This document shows, piece after piece, positions 1 through 10,161 of a DNA stretch of 64,000 nucleotides. Source of the DNA: Bifidobacterium mizhiense (lineage in GTDB: Bacteria; Actinomycetota; Actinomycetes; Actinomycetales; Bifidobacteriaceae); contig NZ_BPWE01000003.1 of assembly GCF_020884755.1 (NCBI RefSeq), positions 62,001 to 126,000 on the forward strand, read 5' to 3'. Each line of letters opens with the position of its first letter. Within the stretch, counting starts at the first letter, position 1. The notes under the pieces are model-generated. The model had not been told where the DNA came from. It searched no databases and saw only the letters and a program-made list of their open reading frames with translations. Both the position numbers and the translations under genes were made by a program.

Positions 1-1270
1 ACTCGTCGGGCTTGAGCAGCCCCTGGCGGCGGGCGATCTCCACACGGGCCGCACCCAGCAGGGTCTGCGAGGCCTCGCGGGGTCCGGCTGCAAAGAAGAC
101 GGCATCCCCGTCCGAGGCGCCCACAGCCTCCTTGAGGCCCTGGCGCTCGGCATCAGACAGGTTCTTGGCCACGGGACCCTTGAGGGTGCCATCGCCGGTG
201 AACTGGACATAGGCCAGACCCTTGGCACCCCGCTGGCGGGCCCACTCCTGCCAGGCATCGAACTGCCTGCGGGGCAGGTTGGCCGCGCCCTGGTAGACCA
301 CGGCACCCACATAGGGGGCCTGGAAGACCCGGAAGGGCGTGTCCTTGAAGTACTCGGTCAGCTCGACGATGGGGTTGCCGAAGCGCAGGTCAGGCTTGTC
401 GGAGCCGTACTTGTCCATGGCCTCCTGCCAGCTGATCCTGGGAATGGGCAGGGTGACCTCGAATCCTGCAGCCTTCCAGACCTCGGCGATGACCTGCTCG
501 GCCATGGCCATGACGTCCTCCTGGGAGGCGAAGCTCATCTCGATGTCCAGCTGGGTGAACTCGGGCTGCCTGTCGGCACGGAAGTCCTCGTCGCGGTAGC
601 AGCGGGCGATCTGGTAGTAACGCTCGAAGCCGCCCACCATCAGCAGCTGCTTGAGCAGCTGTGGAGACTGCGGCAGGGCGTACCAGGATCCGGGCACCAG
701 ACGGGCCGGCACCAGGAAGTCGCGGGCACCCTCGGGGGTGGACTTGATCAGGGTCGGCGTCTCGATCTCGCAGAAGTCCATCTTGTCCAAGGCAGCACGG
801 GCGGCACGGTTCATGGCGGCCCTCAGACGGATGTTGCGCTGCATGGAGGGGCGGCGCAGGTCCAGATAACGGTAGCGCAGCCGCACATCCTCGCCGGGCA
901 GCTTGTTCTCGGCCTCGTTCTCCAGGGCTGTGGACACCTGGAAGGGCAGGGCGGCCGACTTGGACAGAACCTCGATCTTGTCGGCCACGATCTCGATGTG
1001 CCCGGTGGACAGATGCTCGTTGTCGTTGCCCTCGGGACGTTCGCGGACCTTGCCGGTGACCTGGATCACGTACTCGCTGCGCAGGGGCCGGGCCTCTTCC
1101 TCGTCGTAGATGACGATCTGCACCAGACCGGAACGGTCACGCAGGTCGATGAAGGCCACGCCTCCGTGATCCCGGCGGCGATCCACCCACCCGGCCACCG
1201 TCACCTGGCGACCGACCATATCCTGCGTGACATCCGTGGCGTAGCTCGTTCTGTAAGCCGACTGGCCCAT
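1..1270 (-). CDS. aspS: Aspartate-tRNA ligase (C-terminal part outside window)
   Basis: Charges tRNA-Asp with aspartate in the cytoplasm. I translated the minus strand from ATG at 1270; the protein begins [14 protein letters not shown] and reads through to base 1, so about 423 residues are present of a family length near 600. An N-terminal OB-fold anticodon-binding domain ([19 protein letters not shown]) is followed by the class II catalytic core, including motif 2 as [19 protein letters not shown]. An in-frame ATG at 1288 would add six residues, but it overlaps the GGAGG sequence likely to be the ribosome binding site, so 1270 is preferred. It lies 39 bases after hisS on the same strand, so the two ligases are probably co-transcribed. 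Confidence 0.95.
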   Translation of the reverse strand, partial: MGQSAYRTSYATDVTQDMVGRQVTVAGWVDRRRDHGGVAFIDLRDRSGLVQIVIYDEEEARPLRSEYVIQVTGKVRERPEGNDNEHLSTGHIEIVADKIEVLSKSAALPFQVSTALENEAENKLPGEDVRLRYRYLDLRRPSMQRNIRLRAAMNRAARAALDKMDFCEIETPTLIKSTPEGARDFLVPARLVPGSWYALPQSPQLLKQLLMVGGFERYYQIARCYRDEDFRADRQPEFTQLDIEMSFASQEDVMAMAEQVIAEVWKAAGFEVTLPIPRISWQEAMDKYGSDKPDLRFGNPIVELTEYFKDTPFRVFQAPYVGAVVYQGAANLPRRQFDAWQEWARQRGAKGLAYVQFTGDGTLKGPVAKNLSDAERQGLKEAVGASDGDAVFFAAGPREASQTLLGAARVEIARRQGLLKPDE

Positions 1271-1309
1271 GCTTTCCTGTACCTCCATAATGCTCGGCCT
1301 GCCCCTGCG

Positions 1310-2695
1310 TCAGGCCTGATATTCCACACTCTGCCGGGCATACAGGCTATCCGGCGTCCACGACACCAGGTCAGCCGGAATCTGTTCGCCGGTGATGATG
1401 TTCTTGACCTGGTCGCCCTCCTGCTGGCCCTCCTTGGCGGGGAACCAGACATAGGGGATGCCCAGGTGGTCGGCATAGCGGATCTGCTTGCCGATCTTGG
1501 CCGCGGTGGGAGCCACGTCAGCGGCGATCCCCCTGTCACGCAGGTCCTGGGCGATGTGGTTGCTGGCGGTACGGTCCTCCTCGTCCCAGACAGCGACCAT
1601 GACCGCAGCCGGGGAGACCCTTGAGGCCTGGACCCCTTGGGCCAGCAGGTAGGAGAGCAGGCGTGAAAGCCCGATGGACAGCCCCACACCCGGGTAGGTG
1701 CGGTTGCCCTGGCTGGCCAGGTTGTCGTAACGGCCGCCGGAACAGATGGACCCCAGGGACTGCGCCCCCTCCAGGAAGGTCTCGTAGACTGAGCCGGTGT
1801 AGTAGTCCAGCCCGCGGGCGATCTTCAGGTCGGCGATGACCGAGCCGGGCCGGATGCGGGCGGCCTCGTCGATGATCATGGCCAGCGTCTCCAGCCCCTC
1901 GATGGCCAGGGCATATGAAGAAGACTCCTTATCGATGCCAACCTTGTCGACCAGGGCGTCGAAGCGCTGGCGCAGCTGCTGGCCATCGTCGGCGGTCAGC
2001 TCAGCCAGATCCAGGCAGGCCCTGGCCTGGTCCTCATTGGCGCCGCACTCGCTGACCAGCAGGTTGGCCACCTCATCGGGACCGATCTTGTCCAGCTTGT
2101 CGATCTCGCGCAGAACGCCCTCGACATCCTCCAGGCCCAGACCCCGGTAGAACCCCTCGGAAAGCTTGCGGTTGTTGGCGTGCACGGTGGGCTTGGGCAG
2201 GCCGAAGGCCCGCAGCTCCTCCAGGGCGCTCAGCATGACCAGTGGAACCTCGACCTCGTAGTGGTCGGGCAGTTCCCCGTTGCCGATCACATCTATATCG
2301 GCCTGGACGAACTCCCTGAACCGTCCCTCCTGGGGGCGCTCCCCACGCCAGACCTTCTGGATCTGCCAGCGCTTGAAGGGGAAGGTCAGATCGTTGCTGT
2401 GCTCCACCACGTAGCGGCTCAGCGGCACGGTCAAGTCAAAATGCAGGCCCAGACGGCGCTCCACCGGCACATCCTTTTCCTGCCCCAGGTCCTGAAGACG
2501 GGAAAGCAGGTAGATCTCCTTGCTGGTCTCCCCCTTCTTGAGCAGGCTGGATCCCTCTTCCACGGCCCTGGTCTCAATACCGATGTAGCCGTTCAATTCG
2601 AAGACCTTGCGGAGCGTGTCGGTGATGCGCTGCTCCACCACTCGTTGTGAAGGAAGCCATTCAGGGAAACCGGATAGAGATGTGCCTTTTGCCAT
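1310..2695 (-). CDS. hisS: Histidine-tRNA ligase
   Basis: Class II synthetase of 461 residues that charges tRNA-His. Motif 2 (KVWRGERPQEGRFREF), the histidine-specific HisA signature (ARGLDYYTGSVYE) and motif 3 (GVGLSIGLSRLL) are all visible, and the length is normal. It is the first gene of a hisS-aspS unit. There is no convincing Shine-Dalgarno upstream of ATG 2695. A TATAGT-like -10 element on the minus strand (about 2704-2709) sits so close to the start that a leaderless or very short-leader transcript is possible; that point is inference. The divergent gene begins at 2780. Confidence 0.96.
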   Translation of the reverse strand: MAKGTSLSGFPEWLPSQRVVEQRITDTLRKVFELNGYIGIETRAVEEGSSLLKKGETSKEIYLLSRLQDLGQEKDVPVERRLGLHFDLTVPLSRYVVEHSNDLTFPFKRWQIQKVWRGERPQEGRFREFVQADIDVIGNGELPDHYEVEVPLVMLSALEELRAFGLPKPTVHANNRKLSEGFYRGLGLEDVEGVLREIDKLDKIGPDEVANLLVSECGANEDQARACLDLAELTADDGQQLRQRFDALVDKVGIDKESSSYALAIEGLETLAMIIDEAARIRPGSVIADLKIARGLDYYTGSVYETFLEGAQSLGSICSGGRYDNLASQGNRTYPGVGLSIGLSRLLSYLLAQGVQASRVSPAAVMVAVWDEEDRTASNHIAQDLRDRGIAADVAPTAAKIGKQIRYADHLGIPYVWFPAKEGQQEGDQVKNIITGEQIPADLVSWTPDSLYARQSVEYQA

Positions 2696-2779
2696 AAGAA
2701 CCTATACTATAGGAGGTCAAGGAAAATGGTATTGCCATATTTTGCGATCTCTCCAACACACAAGCCTAAGGAGCTGGCC

Positions 2780-4291
2780 ATGGCCGACAACACCGCCATT
2801 ACACCCGAGAACACCTCGACACCGCAGAAGGACCACACCGTGGATGCGGCGGGCCAGGTCGCCGCTGCGCCGGCACCCGAAGCCGGACAGGGACAGGCAG
2901 CCGCCGAGCAAACCGCTCCCGCAGAGGATGCTCCGACCCAGAGCGCACCGGCACCGGCTGTGCCCAAGCCCAAGGCAGTCCCCTCCCCTGCGGCTCTGGC
3001 CCACAAGGCCCCTCGCGTCAAGGCCGCTCCAGCCGCTCCCTCATACAGCCAGGAAGAGATCGACAAGGCCGAAGCCTTCGGCCGGGTGGACGAGCAGGGC
3101 AACGTCTTCGTCCGCGAGGGCGATCAGGAGCGCCAGGTAGGTCAGTTCCCCAACGCAGACACAAAGGAGGCCCTGAACCTCTATGCCCGCCGATACCTGG
3201 ACCTCAAGGAGAAGCTGAACCTCTTTGCCTCCAGGCTGCGCAGCCCCAAGATCAAGGCCCACGAGATCGACGAGTCCCTCACCTCGCTCAAAGAGGAGAC
3301 CAAGCAGCCCGAGGCCGTCGGCGACCTCGCCGCCCTCCGCACACAGCTGGATCAGCTGGCTGAACAGGGGCAGGCGCGCAAGGCCGAGCTGGCGCAGGCC
3401 CGCAAGGATGCCATGGCCAAGGCCATCAAGGAGCGGACTGCCATCGTGGAGAAGGCCGAAGATCTGGCCGCATCCCTGGGCGACTCCACCAACTGGCGGT
3501 CCACAGCGGACAAGTTCCGTTCCCTCTTCGAGCAGTGGCAGCATCACCAGCGCACGACCATCCGCATCGACAAGGCCGACGCGGACGCGCTCTGGAAGCG
3601 CTTCTCATCTGCCCGCACCACCTTCAACCAGGCCCGCCGCAAGTGGGCCCAGCAGCGTGATGCCCAGCGGTCCGAGACCAAGCGGATCAAGGAGGAGATC
3701 ATCGCCGAGGCCGACCAGATCAAGGACTCCACCGACTGGGGACCCACCTCCCACCAGTTCAATGAGCTCATGGACCGTTGGAAGCAGGCCGGACGGGCAG
3801 GGCGTCAGGATGACGATGCCCTCTGGGCCCGCTTCCGTCAGGCCGCGGATGTCTTCTTCAACGCCCGTCAGGCAGACCGGGACAAGACCTCGGTCAACGA
3901 GCGCGAGAACCTGACCAAGAAGGAGGCCCTGGTGGCCAAGGCCGAGGCTCTGCTGCCCGTCAAGGATGCCAAGGCCGCCAAGCAGGCGCGGCAGGAGCTG
4001 GCCAAGATTCAGGAGGAATGGGACGGCATCGGCTTCGTCCCACGTGACGACGTGCGCCGGATCGAGGGCAGGATGGATGCCGTGGACCGGCAGATCAAGG
4101 CCGTGGAGGATGCGGCCTGGAACCAGTCCGACCCCGAGGCCGATGCCCGCGTCTCCAGCTTCGAGCAGCAGCTGGCCGCCCAGCTTGAGGACCTGGACCG
4201 TCGGATCGCCGCCGAGCAGGATCCGGCCAAGAAGCAGGAACTGGAGGCCGAGAAGGCCACCAAGGAACAGTGGATGAACGCCGTGCGCTGA
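2780..4291 (+). CDS. DUF349 repeat protein
   Basis: Protein of 503 residues, function not established. After a Pro/Ala-rich low-complexity N-terminus (about residues 1-90) come three DUF349 units, helical segments with recurring W-x(n)-F/W spacing (for example SLFEQWQHH, ELMDRWKQAG, KIQEEWDGIGF). The charged helical composition suggests coiled coils. Start chosen at ATG 2780 because AAGGAG lies at 2768-2773. A longer in-frame start at 2726 also has an AGGAGG (2711-2716) and cannot be excluded. It is transcribed divergently from hisS and followed by a strong hairpin at 4310-4344. Confidence 0.85.
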   Translation: MADNTAITPENTSTPQKDHTVDAAGQVAAAPAPEAGQGQAAAEQTAPAEDAPTQSAPAPAVPKPKAVPSPAALAHKAPRVKAAPAAPSYSQEEIDKAEAFGRVDEQGNVFVREGDQERQVGQFPNADTKEALNLYARRYLDLKEKLNLFASRLRSPKIKAHEIDESLTSLKEETKQPEAVGDLAALRTQLDQLAEQGQARKAELAQARKDAMAKAIKERTAIVEKAEDLAASLGDSTNWRSTADKFRSLFEQWQHHQRTTIRIDKADADALWKRFSSARTTFNQARRKWAQQRDAQRSETKRIKEEIIAEADQIKDSTDWGPTSHQFNELMDRWKQAGRAGRQDDDALWARFRQAADVFFNARQADRDKTSVNERENLTKKEALVAKAEALLPVKDAKAAKQARQELAKIQEEWDGIGFVPRDDVRRIEGRMDAVDRQIKAVEDAAWNQSDPEADARVSSFEQQLAAQLEDLDRRIAAEQDPAKKQELEAEKATKEQWMNAVR

Positions 4292-4309
4292 TCGCACCCG
4301 TTTCCGTCA

Positions 4310-4350
4310 GGGCCCCCGGCCTGGTCATTGACCACCGGGGGTCCTTCTGT
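4310..4350 (+). terminator. Rho-independent terminator after DUF349 gene
   Basis: A ten-base stem GGGCCCCCGG (4310-4319) pairs with CCGGGGGTCC (4335-4344) with one G-T wobble, around a 15-base loop, followed by the T-rich TTCTGT. It lies 19 bases after the stop codon of the DUF349 gene. The remaining bases to 4497 hold no gene that I can see. Confidence 0.75.
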
Positions 4351-4496
4351 AACCACCGTTCACAGCCGTCTTTCAGACTGTGGCCCAGTGAATTTTCAAG
4401 GCTGGAAGCAAATGATCACTTCGACTGCACAACAGGAAGAATGCCGTCGAAAGAGTGCAGAAGGTAAGCGGACATATTGGTGGCTGAGAGGGAAGG

Positions 4497-6857
4497 TCAG
4501 ATGGCCCGCATATGGGGACTGGCCGAGCCCTTGGCTCCGGTCAGCCGATAGGCATCGAAGACCCCGTCGATCTTCCTGACGGCCGCCAGGAGCGTGTTCA
4601 GATGCTGGGGATCGCCCATCTCGAAGACGAACTGGCTGACCGCCACCCGGTCACGGCCAGTGGACTGGCTGCCCGACAGGATGTTGACGCCGTGGTCGGA
4701 CAGCACCTGGGTGATGTCCGAGAGCAGGTGGGGCCGGTCCAGGGCCTCCACCTGGATCTGGACCATGAAGGTGCCCTGTTTGCCCGTCCAAGAGACCTCA
4801 ATGATCCGTTCAGGCTGCTTCTTGCGCAGGTCCAGAAGGTTCTGGCAGTCGGACCGATGGACCGAGACGCCCTGGTTGCGGGTGATGAACCCGGTGATGG
4901 GATCTCCCGGCACTGGGGTGCAGCAACGGGCCAGCTTGACCCAGACATCGTCCACGCCCTTGACCGAGATCCCCTGGGAGGTCTCCGGCCGGCTGGACTT
5001 GGCGACCCGCTGCAGAGGAATGGCCTCCTGCTCCACCTCGTCCTCAAGGGCCGACCGTCCAGCGTCATGAACCAGCCGGGAGATCACGTTCTGGGTGGAT
5101 ACCTGTCCGTCGCCAATGGCAGCGTAGACCGCCTTCTCATTGGGATAGTTGAGCTCGTCGGCGGCCCCCACCATGGCTTCGGGGGTCAACAGGGTGGCCA
5201 CGGGCAGGTTCCGCTTGCGCATGGCGCGGATCAGCTCGTCCTTGCCCTCCTCGATGGTCTCCGAACGACGCTCCTTGCTGAACCACTGACGGATCTTGCT
5301 GCGGGCGCGGGGGCTCTTGGCGAAGCTGAGCCAGTCGCGCGAGGGTCCGTCGGTGTCCGACTTGCTGGTCAGGATCTCGACCGTGTCCCCGTTGCGAAGC
5401 TTGGTATCCAGCGGGACCAGACGGCCATTCACCCTGGCGCCCATGGTTCTGTGTCCCACCTCGGTGTGGACGGCATAGGCGAAGTCCACGGGCGTGGACT
5501 CGGCCGGCAGGGAGATGATCTTGCCCTTGGGGGTGAACACATAGACCTCGGCCGAGCCCAGATCGTCTTTCAGGGAGCCCAAAAATTCGTTGGAGTCCGG
5601 AGTCTCGCTGGTCCAGTCGGCCAGCTGCTGGATCCAGGTCAGGTTGTCCTCCTGGGTCAGCTCCCCCTCCTGGCGTTCACGCTTGACATCGGACTTGTCC
5701 GGCTGGGAGAGCTCACGGCCTGCGGAACCGTTCTCCTTGTACTTCCAGTGGGCGGCGATGCCGAACTCGGCCCGGCGGTGCATCTGCCAGGTTCGGATCT
5801 GGATCTCGACCGGCTTGCCGCCCGGGCCCACCACCGTGGTGTGCAGGGACTGGTAGCGGTTGGTCTTGGGCATGGCGATGTAGTCCTTGAACCGCCCAGG
5901 CACCGGGCTCCAGCGTGCATGGACGGCGCCCAGGGCCGCATAGCAGTCGCGGATGGTGTCCACGATGATGCGCACCCCTACCAGGTCGTAGATGTTGGCG
6001 AAATCGTGCCCTCGCACGATCATCTTCTGGTAGATGCTGAAATAGTCCTTGGGCCGGCCGGTCACCTGAGCCTTGATGCCCTGGGCATCCAGATCCTCGT
6101 GGATCTCGTCCAGAATCTGCTTCAGGTAGACCTCCCGCTGGCCCGCCCTGCGGGAGACCAGAACTACGATTTCGTTGTAGATCTTGGGATAGAGGGTCTT
6201 GAAGCTGAGCTCCTCCAGCTCGGTCTTGATGGCGTTCATGCCCAGCCGGTTGGCAAGAGGCGCGTAGACATCAAGGGTCTCGCGGGCCTTGCGCTGGGCT
6301 GACGAGGCCTTGACGTAGCGCCAGGTGCGGGCGTTGTGGACCCGGTCGGCCAGCTTGACCACCAGGACGCGCACATCCCGGCTCATGGCCACGATCATCT
6401 TGCGGATGGTCTCGGCCTGGGCCGAATCGCCGTAGTCCATCTTGGATATCTTGGTGACCCCATCCACCAGGCCGGCCACGGTGTCGCCGAATTCATTGCG
6501 GCACTGTTCCAGGGTGTAGTCGGTGTCCTCCACGGTGTCGTGCAGCAGGCCGGCCGAAACCACCGTGGGACCCATGCCCAGGTCGGCCAGGATCTGGGCC
6601 ACAGCCAGCGGATGAATGATGTAGGGCTCGCCGGACTTGCGCCTTTGGTTGGCATGCTGGACTACAGCCCGGTCATAGGCGCACTGGAGCATGGACAGGT
6701 CCTCGCCGGGATGGTGGGCGGCGCAGATCTCCTGGATGGGCATCAGGGGGTTGAGCGCATCGTCGCTGATCTCGCAGCCCAAGGCTCTGGAGGACAGGCC
6801 GGACGGGGCCTGCTCGCCGACATCATTGCTGCAGACGCTGCCCTCCGGAGTGACCAT
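4497..6857 (-). CDS. rel: Bifunctional (p)ppGpp synthetase/hydrolase Rel
   Basis: Makes and degrades the stringent-response alarmone (p)ppGpp. The 786-residue protein has the full long-RSH order: HD hydrolase domain (GLLHDTVEDTDY), synthetase domain (GRFKDYIAMPKTNRYQSLH, then VEIQIRT), TGS domain, helical/zinc-finger region (CCTPVPGDPI) and a C-terminal ACT domain. The intact HD motif and the RFKD form of the synthetase loop match bifunctional Rel rather than RelA. Start at 6857 is supported by GGAGG six bases upstream. A second, small synthetase is encoded at 46645-47394. Confidence 0.96.
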   Translation of the reverse strand: MVTPEGSVCSNDVGEQAPSGLSSRALGCEISDDALNPLMPIQEICAAHHPGEDLSMLQCAYDRAVVQHANQRRKSGEPYIIHPLAVAQILADLGMGPTVVSAGLLHDTVEDTDYTLEQCRNEFGDTVAGLVDGVTKISKMDYGDSAQAETIRKMIVAMSRDVRVLVVKLADRVHNARTWRYVKASSAQRKARETLDVYAPLANRLGMNAIKTELEELSFKTLYPKIYNEIVVLVSRRAGQREVYLKQILDEIHEDLDAQGIKAQVTGRPKDYFSIYQKMIVRGHDFANIYDLVGVRIIVDTIRDCYAALGAVHARWSPVPGRFKDYIAMPKTNRYQSLHTTVVGPGGKPVEIQIRTWQMHRRAEFGIAAHWKYKENGSAGRELSQPDKSDVKRERQEGELTQEDNLTWIQQLADWTSETPDSNEFLGSLKDDLGSAEVYVFTPKGKIISLPAESTPVDFAYAVHTEVGHRTMGARVNGRLVPLDTKLRNGDTVEILTSKSDTDGPSRDWLSFAKSPRARSKIRQWFSKERRSETIEEGKDELIRAMRKRNLPVATLLTPEAMVGAADELNYPNEKAVYAAIGDGQVSTQNVISRLVHDAGRSALEDEVEQEAIPLQRVAKSSRPETSQGISVKGVDDVWVKLARCCTPVPGDPITGFITRNQGVSVHRSDCQNLLDLRKKQPERIIEVSWTGKQGTFMVQIQVEALDRPHLLSDITQVLSDHGVNILSGSQSTGRDRVAVSQFVFEMGDPQHLNTLLAAVRKIDGVFDAYRLTGAKGSASPHMRAI

Positions 6858-6941
6858 TCAAGCCTCCAATATCCTGAATATAATGCACCAATCCTACACT
6901 CGCGCCTGACCCATTCAGGCCGTCCGTGTCCGAAGGATGCC

Positions 6942-7406
6942 TCATCGGCCCGTCGAGCCGAATCCGGCATCCGAACGCACCGAGCCAGGCAGACGTTCTG
7001 CGGGCACGAAACGGGCCTGCACGTAGCGCTGAATGACCAGCTGGGCAATGCGCTCCCCAGGCTCGAAGTGAACCGACTCAAGCGGATCCAAGTTGATCAG
7101 CGGCACCTTGATCTCGCCCCGGTACCCGGCATCGATGGTTCCGGGCGCGTTGAGCACGGTCACCCCCATCTTGACTGCCAGCCCCGAGCGTGGGTGAACC
7201 AGGCCGACGTACCCGTTGGGCAGGGCCAGAGCGACACCGGTGGGAACCAGCGCCCGCTGGAAGGGGGCCAGATCCACGGCCACCCTGGCTCGCAGATCGG
7301 CTCCTGCATCGCCAGGCATGGCGTATTCCGGCACCTCGGCCCCATCCAAGGATTCGAACAGGACCTCGACCGTTTCTGGCTCGTTGTAGGACTCGTCGTA
7401 GGCCAT
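6942..7406 (-). CDS. dut: dUTP diphosphatase
   Basis: Hydrolyses dUTP to dUMP and pyrophosphate, keeping uracil out of DNA and feeding dTMP synthesis. It has 154 residues with the trimeric dUTPase motifs: GDAGADLRA (motif 1), PRSGLAVKMGV (motif 2), LNAPGTIDAGYRGE (motif 3) and the C-terminal GFGSTGR (motif 5). Start is placed at ATG 7406 because it overlaps the stop of the upstream DUF4193 gene by one base (TGATG), the usual sign of translational coupling. A start four codons upstream (7418) would lie inside that gene. Confidence 0.95.
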   Translation of the reverse strand: MAYDESYNEPETVEVLFESLDGAEVPEYAMPGDAGADLRARVAVDLAPFQRALVPTGVALALPNGYVGLVHPRSGLAVKMGVTVLNAPGTIDAGYRGEIKVPLINLDPLESVHFEPGERIAQLVIQRYVQARFVPAERLPGSVRSDAGFGSTGR

Positions 7407-7699
7407 CAGGCGGCGCACTCCTTGCAGACGGGCTTGCCGTCGGGGGTTGTGTAGGCCAGCTGGCTCCGGTGTTTGACCAGGAAGCAGTTGGAGCAGATGA
7501 ATTCATCGCCCTGCATGGGAATGACAGTCACCGAAGAGTCCTCATTGCTCAGGTCGGCGCCAGGCAGCTCATAGTCCTCGGCGATGGCGTTCTCGTCGTC
7601 GTCCAGGTCGGCCCCGGCATCCTGGCCGCTTTTGCCCAGCTCCTGCAGGGATTCCTCGTCTTCGTCCTTGTCGCGCGGGGTATCGTAATCCTGTGCCAT
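7406..7699 (-). CDS. DUF4193 family protein
   Basis: Small acidic protein of 97 residues, of a family confined mainly to Actinobacteria; function unknown. The acidic N-terminus (MAQDYDTPRDKDEDEESLQ) is followed by a C-terminal zinc-ribbon-like part with cysteine pairs FICSNCFLV and KPVCKECAA. ATG 7699 is chosen because AAGGAAAGGG lies eight bases upstream; an in-frame start ten codons earlier is less likely. It is the first gene of a coupled pair with dut. Confidence 0.88.
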   Translation of the reverse strand: MAQDYDTPRDKDEDEESLQELGKSGQDAGADLDDDENAIAEDYELPGADLSNEDSSVTVIPMQGDEFICSNCFLVKHRSQLAYTTPDGKPVCKECAA

Positions 7700-7866
7700 C
7701 GTGTACCCTTTCCTTGTTCGGCCGGCCACCTCGTATGCCGGTCATTTCACACGATATGTACTGCGCATAGGATACACGATTTCAAAAGCACGTAAAATAC
7801 CAACCGTAGGGCACAATGGAAATACCTAAGGCCGTGTAAAGGAACCGTAAGAGGATAGGGGCGTGC

Positions 7867-8928
7867 ATGTCTGAGAATGGGACCAGGGTGGCCAGCTTTG
7901 ACCATGTCGACGACAGGGGCGATCTGGTCTTCGTCTGTGACCACCGGCACTTCGCCGTAAGGGTCGACGATGCGCTTGATCGCGCCATTCTTGAGGCCAA
8001 GCAGGTCAAGGAGGAAGAGGACGTGGACCCCCAGACCGGCAAGTCCAAGCCCCTGCCTGTCTCGGCCATTCAGGCGGCTGTGCGCGCCGGCGCCCGCCCT
8101 GAGCAGGTGGCTCAGCAATACGCTGTCAACGAAGCGCTGGTACGGCGTTTCGCGGCCCCGGTGGAGACCGAAAAGAAGTACGCCATCGAGCAGTTCCTGA
8201 CTATGCCGGCGCCCAAGGGGTCGGGCGGGCGAAACTACCAGGAACTGATCGGCAAGGTGCTGGCCCGTGCGGGGGTCAGCCTGTCACAGGTCTCCTGGCA
8301 GGCCACCAGACGAGGGTACGAACCCTGGAACATCAACGGCGTGTTTACCTTGGACAAGCGGATTTTCAACGCCCGCTGGGCCTGGAACATGCATGACAAC
8401 ACCGTGACCTGTCTGAACGGGGCGGCAAGGATGCTGCTGGATGATTCCGCAGACGATCATGGCCAGGATCGGCCTGCTGAAGCGATTGACGATCAGACCG
8501 ACAGGCGGCCTCCAAGCCAGAAGGATACCTTTACCCAAATCGAAGAAGAGGACGCCGGATCGGAGGGCCAGGAGAGCGGCGAACGTCAGGCGGCACTCAC
8601 GGCCTGGCTCTATGGCAAGCCCAAGGAGAGCCAGGAGCGGACAGCCGAGCGGGAGCCCAGCCACCCCAGCGCAGAACTGACCGAGGACCCCGACACGGCC
8701 GAGCATCCTCCCATCAGAGACAACGAATCCACCATGGTCCTGCCCGTGCAGAACCATGGGCAGGGCCAGGCGGACCAGGAGCAGCCCCGGCAAGAGGATC
8801 CAGGCGATGATGCCGGGCAGGACAAGCAGGAGGATCAGCCCAAGGAGGGTCGCCGCAGCAAACGGGCCAAAAAGCACTCCGGGCGGTCGGCCGTGCCCAG
8901 CTGGGATGAGATCCTCTTCGGCAAGTAG
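7867..8928 (+). CDS. sepH: Septation protein SepH
   Basis: Actinobacterial cell-division protein of 353 residues. By family knowledge SepH binds FtsZ and promotes its assembly at the septum. The N-terminal DUF3071 domain is intact (DDRGDLVFVCDHRHFAVRVD at the start) and includes a helix-turn-helix-like segment (RPEQVAQQYAVNEALVRRFA). The C-terminal half is a low-complexity acidic, Gln/Glu-rich linker ending in a basic segment and SWDEILFGK, as usual in this family. It converges on the phosphodiesterase-like gene with no base between the two stop codons (8928/8929). Confidence 0.9.
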   Translation: MSENGTRVASFDHVDDRGDLVFVCDHRHFAVRVDDALDRAILEAKQVKEEEDVDPQTGKSKPLPVSAIQAAVRAGARPEQVAQQYAVNEALVRRFAAPVETEKKYAIEQFLTMPAPKGSGGRNYQELIGKVLARAGVSLSQVSWQATRRGYEPWNINGVFTLDKRIFNARWAWNMHDNTVTCLNGAARMLLDDSADDHGQDRPAEAIDDQTDRRPPSQKDTFTQIEEEDAGSEGQESGERQAALTAWLYGKPKESQERTAEREPSHPSAELTEDPDTAEHPPIRDNESTMVLPVQNHGQGQADQEQPRQEDPGDDAGQDKQEDQPKEGRRSKRAKKHSGRSAVPSWDEILFGK

Positions 8929-10161
8929 TCAGACCAGGTCGATCAGACAGGGAATCTGCGTCTCCAGACGGGTCCATGAACCATGCACGCCGGGTAGCCT
9001 GGTTGCGGCATCCGTCTGATCTGCAGAATTCACCAGGGTGATCCGGTCACCAGCCAGCACCAGAAGGTCGCCGATCATGGGTCGGATCCGAGCGTCCACA
9101 GGGCCGAAGATTCCCCCTTGGATGGCCTGGTCCCGGGTCAACACCCAGGCCCGCTCCCCCAGACGCTCACGCCAGCGTGTAGCCACGACCTGAGGGTCCG
9201 CCCCCTGATCCAGATAGAGCATGACCGCCCTGGGCTCGCCACCCACCAGTCGCACATCCCGGTTCAGCTCCGGTTCCTGGGCAATGTCAATGCGCTGGCT
9301 CGGATCGGACTCAACCATGCCATGATCGGCTACGATCACCGTCAGTGTCCCGGCGGGCAGGCGGCGATGAAGCTCGGCCAGCTGTGCATCGGTGGCTTCA
9401 AGAGCGGCCACCCACTCCTCGCCCTCCCAGCCGCTGTGGTGGCCCACCTTGTCCACATCGCGAATGTAGAGGTAGGTCAGACCCGGCTGGCGGGCAGCCT
9501 CGCAAGCGGCCAGGAGACGCTGACGGGAGTGGTTGTGGGCCAGGTACTCCCCGCCACGCAGAGCCGCGCGGGTCAGGGCTGAATCGCGAAAACGCGGCAG
9601 GCCCGAGGAGGTCACACGAACCCCTTGCGCCTGGAGGGTCTCAAAGACCGTGGGACGGCGTTGCAGGTGCTCGGGATCCTGAGCGCCCCTGAATTGGATC
9701 ATCTGACCCAGCTGGCCGGTGTCCGGGTTCAGCTGGGTGTAGCCGGTCATGCCGGTCAGTCCAGGGCTGGTTCCGGTGCCGAAGACCCCCATGGCCGCCA
9801 CGGTCGTCGAGGGCAGACTGGTGTAGAGGGGACGCTGGTTGATGGGCTCGGACAGCAGCGAGCGCAGGTAGGGTACATGGCCCTGACGGCTGACCAGATT
9901 CCAGAATCCCAGCCCATCCACCAGGACGACGACCACCGACCGGGCCTCCGGCAGTCCCAGGGCCTCCTGGAGGGCCTTGGCAGACGGATGGACGTCGGTG
10001 GTCACAGGCGTTCCCAGGCAGGCGCTCAGGGCGGGCAGGACGGCGGACAGATGCCTGGCCCCGCCAACATGGTTAGCCCCCGCCCGGTCCCCGTATTGGA
10101 TAGGCGGACTCGGCTGCAGCAGTTCCTTCATGTCAGGTGTATCCAGACCCATGCCTTCCAT
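8929..10161 (-). CDS. Alkaline-phosphatase superfamily hydrolase (type I phosphodiesterase/nucleotide pyrophosphatase-like)
   Basis: Protein of 410 residues. The metal and nucleophile signature is seen in VVVVLVDGLGFWNL and in SLPSTTVAAMGVFGTG, where a Thr is the likely nucleophile. Later metal ligands appear in IRDVDKVGHHSGW and IVADHGMVE. There is no signal peptide, so it is probably cytoplasmic. The substrate cannot be told from sequence; relatives cleave phosphodiester or pyrophosphate bonds. An ATG a few codons downstream (MKELLQPSPP) is an alternative start. It is divergent from parC. Confidence 0.85.
   Translation of the reverse strand: MEGMGLDTPDMKELLQPSPPIQYGDRAGANHVGGARHLSAVLPALSACLGTPVTTDVHPSAKALQEALGLPEARSVVVVLVDGLGFWNLVSRQGHVPYLRSLLSEPINQRPLYTSLPSTTVAAMGVFGTGTSPGLTGMTGYTQLNPDTGQLGQMIQFRGAQDPEHLQRRPTVFETLQAQGVRVTSSGLPRFRDSALTRAALRGGEYLAHNHSRQRLLAACEAARQPGLTYLYIRDVDKVGHHSGWEGEEWVAALEATDAQLAELHRRLPAGTLTVIVADHGMVESDPSQRIDIAQEPELNRDVRLVGGEPRAVMLYLDQGADPQVVATRWRERLGERAWVLTRDQAIQGGIFGPVDARIRPMIGDLLVLAGDRITLVNSADQTDAATRLPGVHGSWTRLETQIPCLIDLV

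Noticed and set aside
4512-6302. A 596-codon open frame antisense to rel
   Set aside because: It lies wholly inside the well-supported rel gene, has low-complexity composition typical of an antisense frame in high-GC DNA, and has no recognisable domain.
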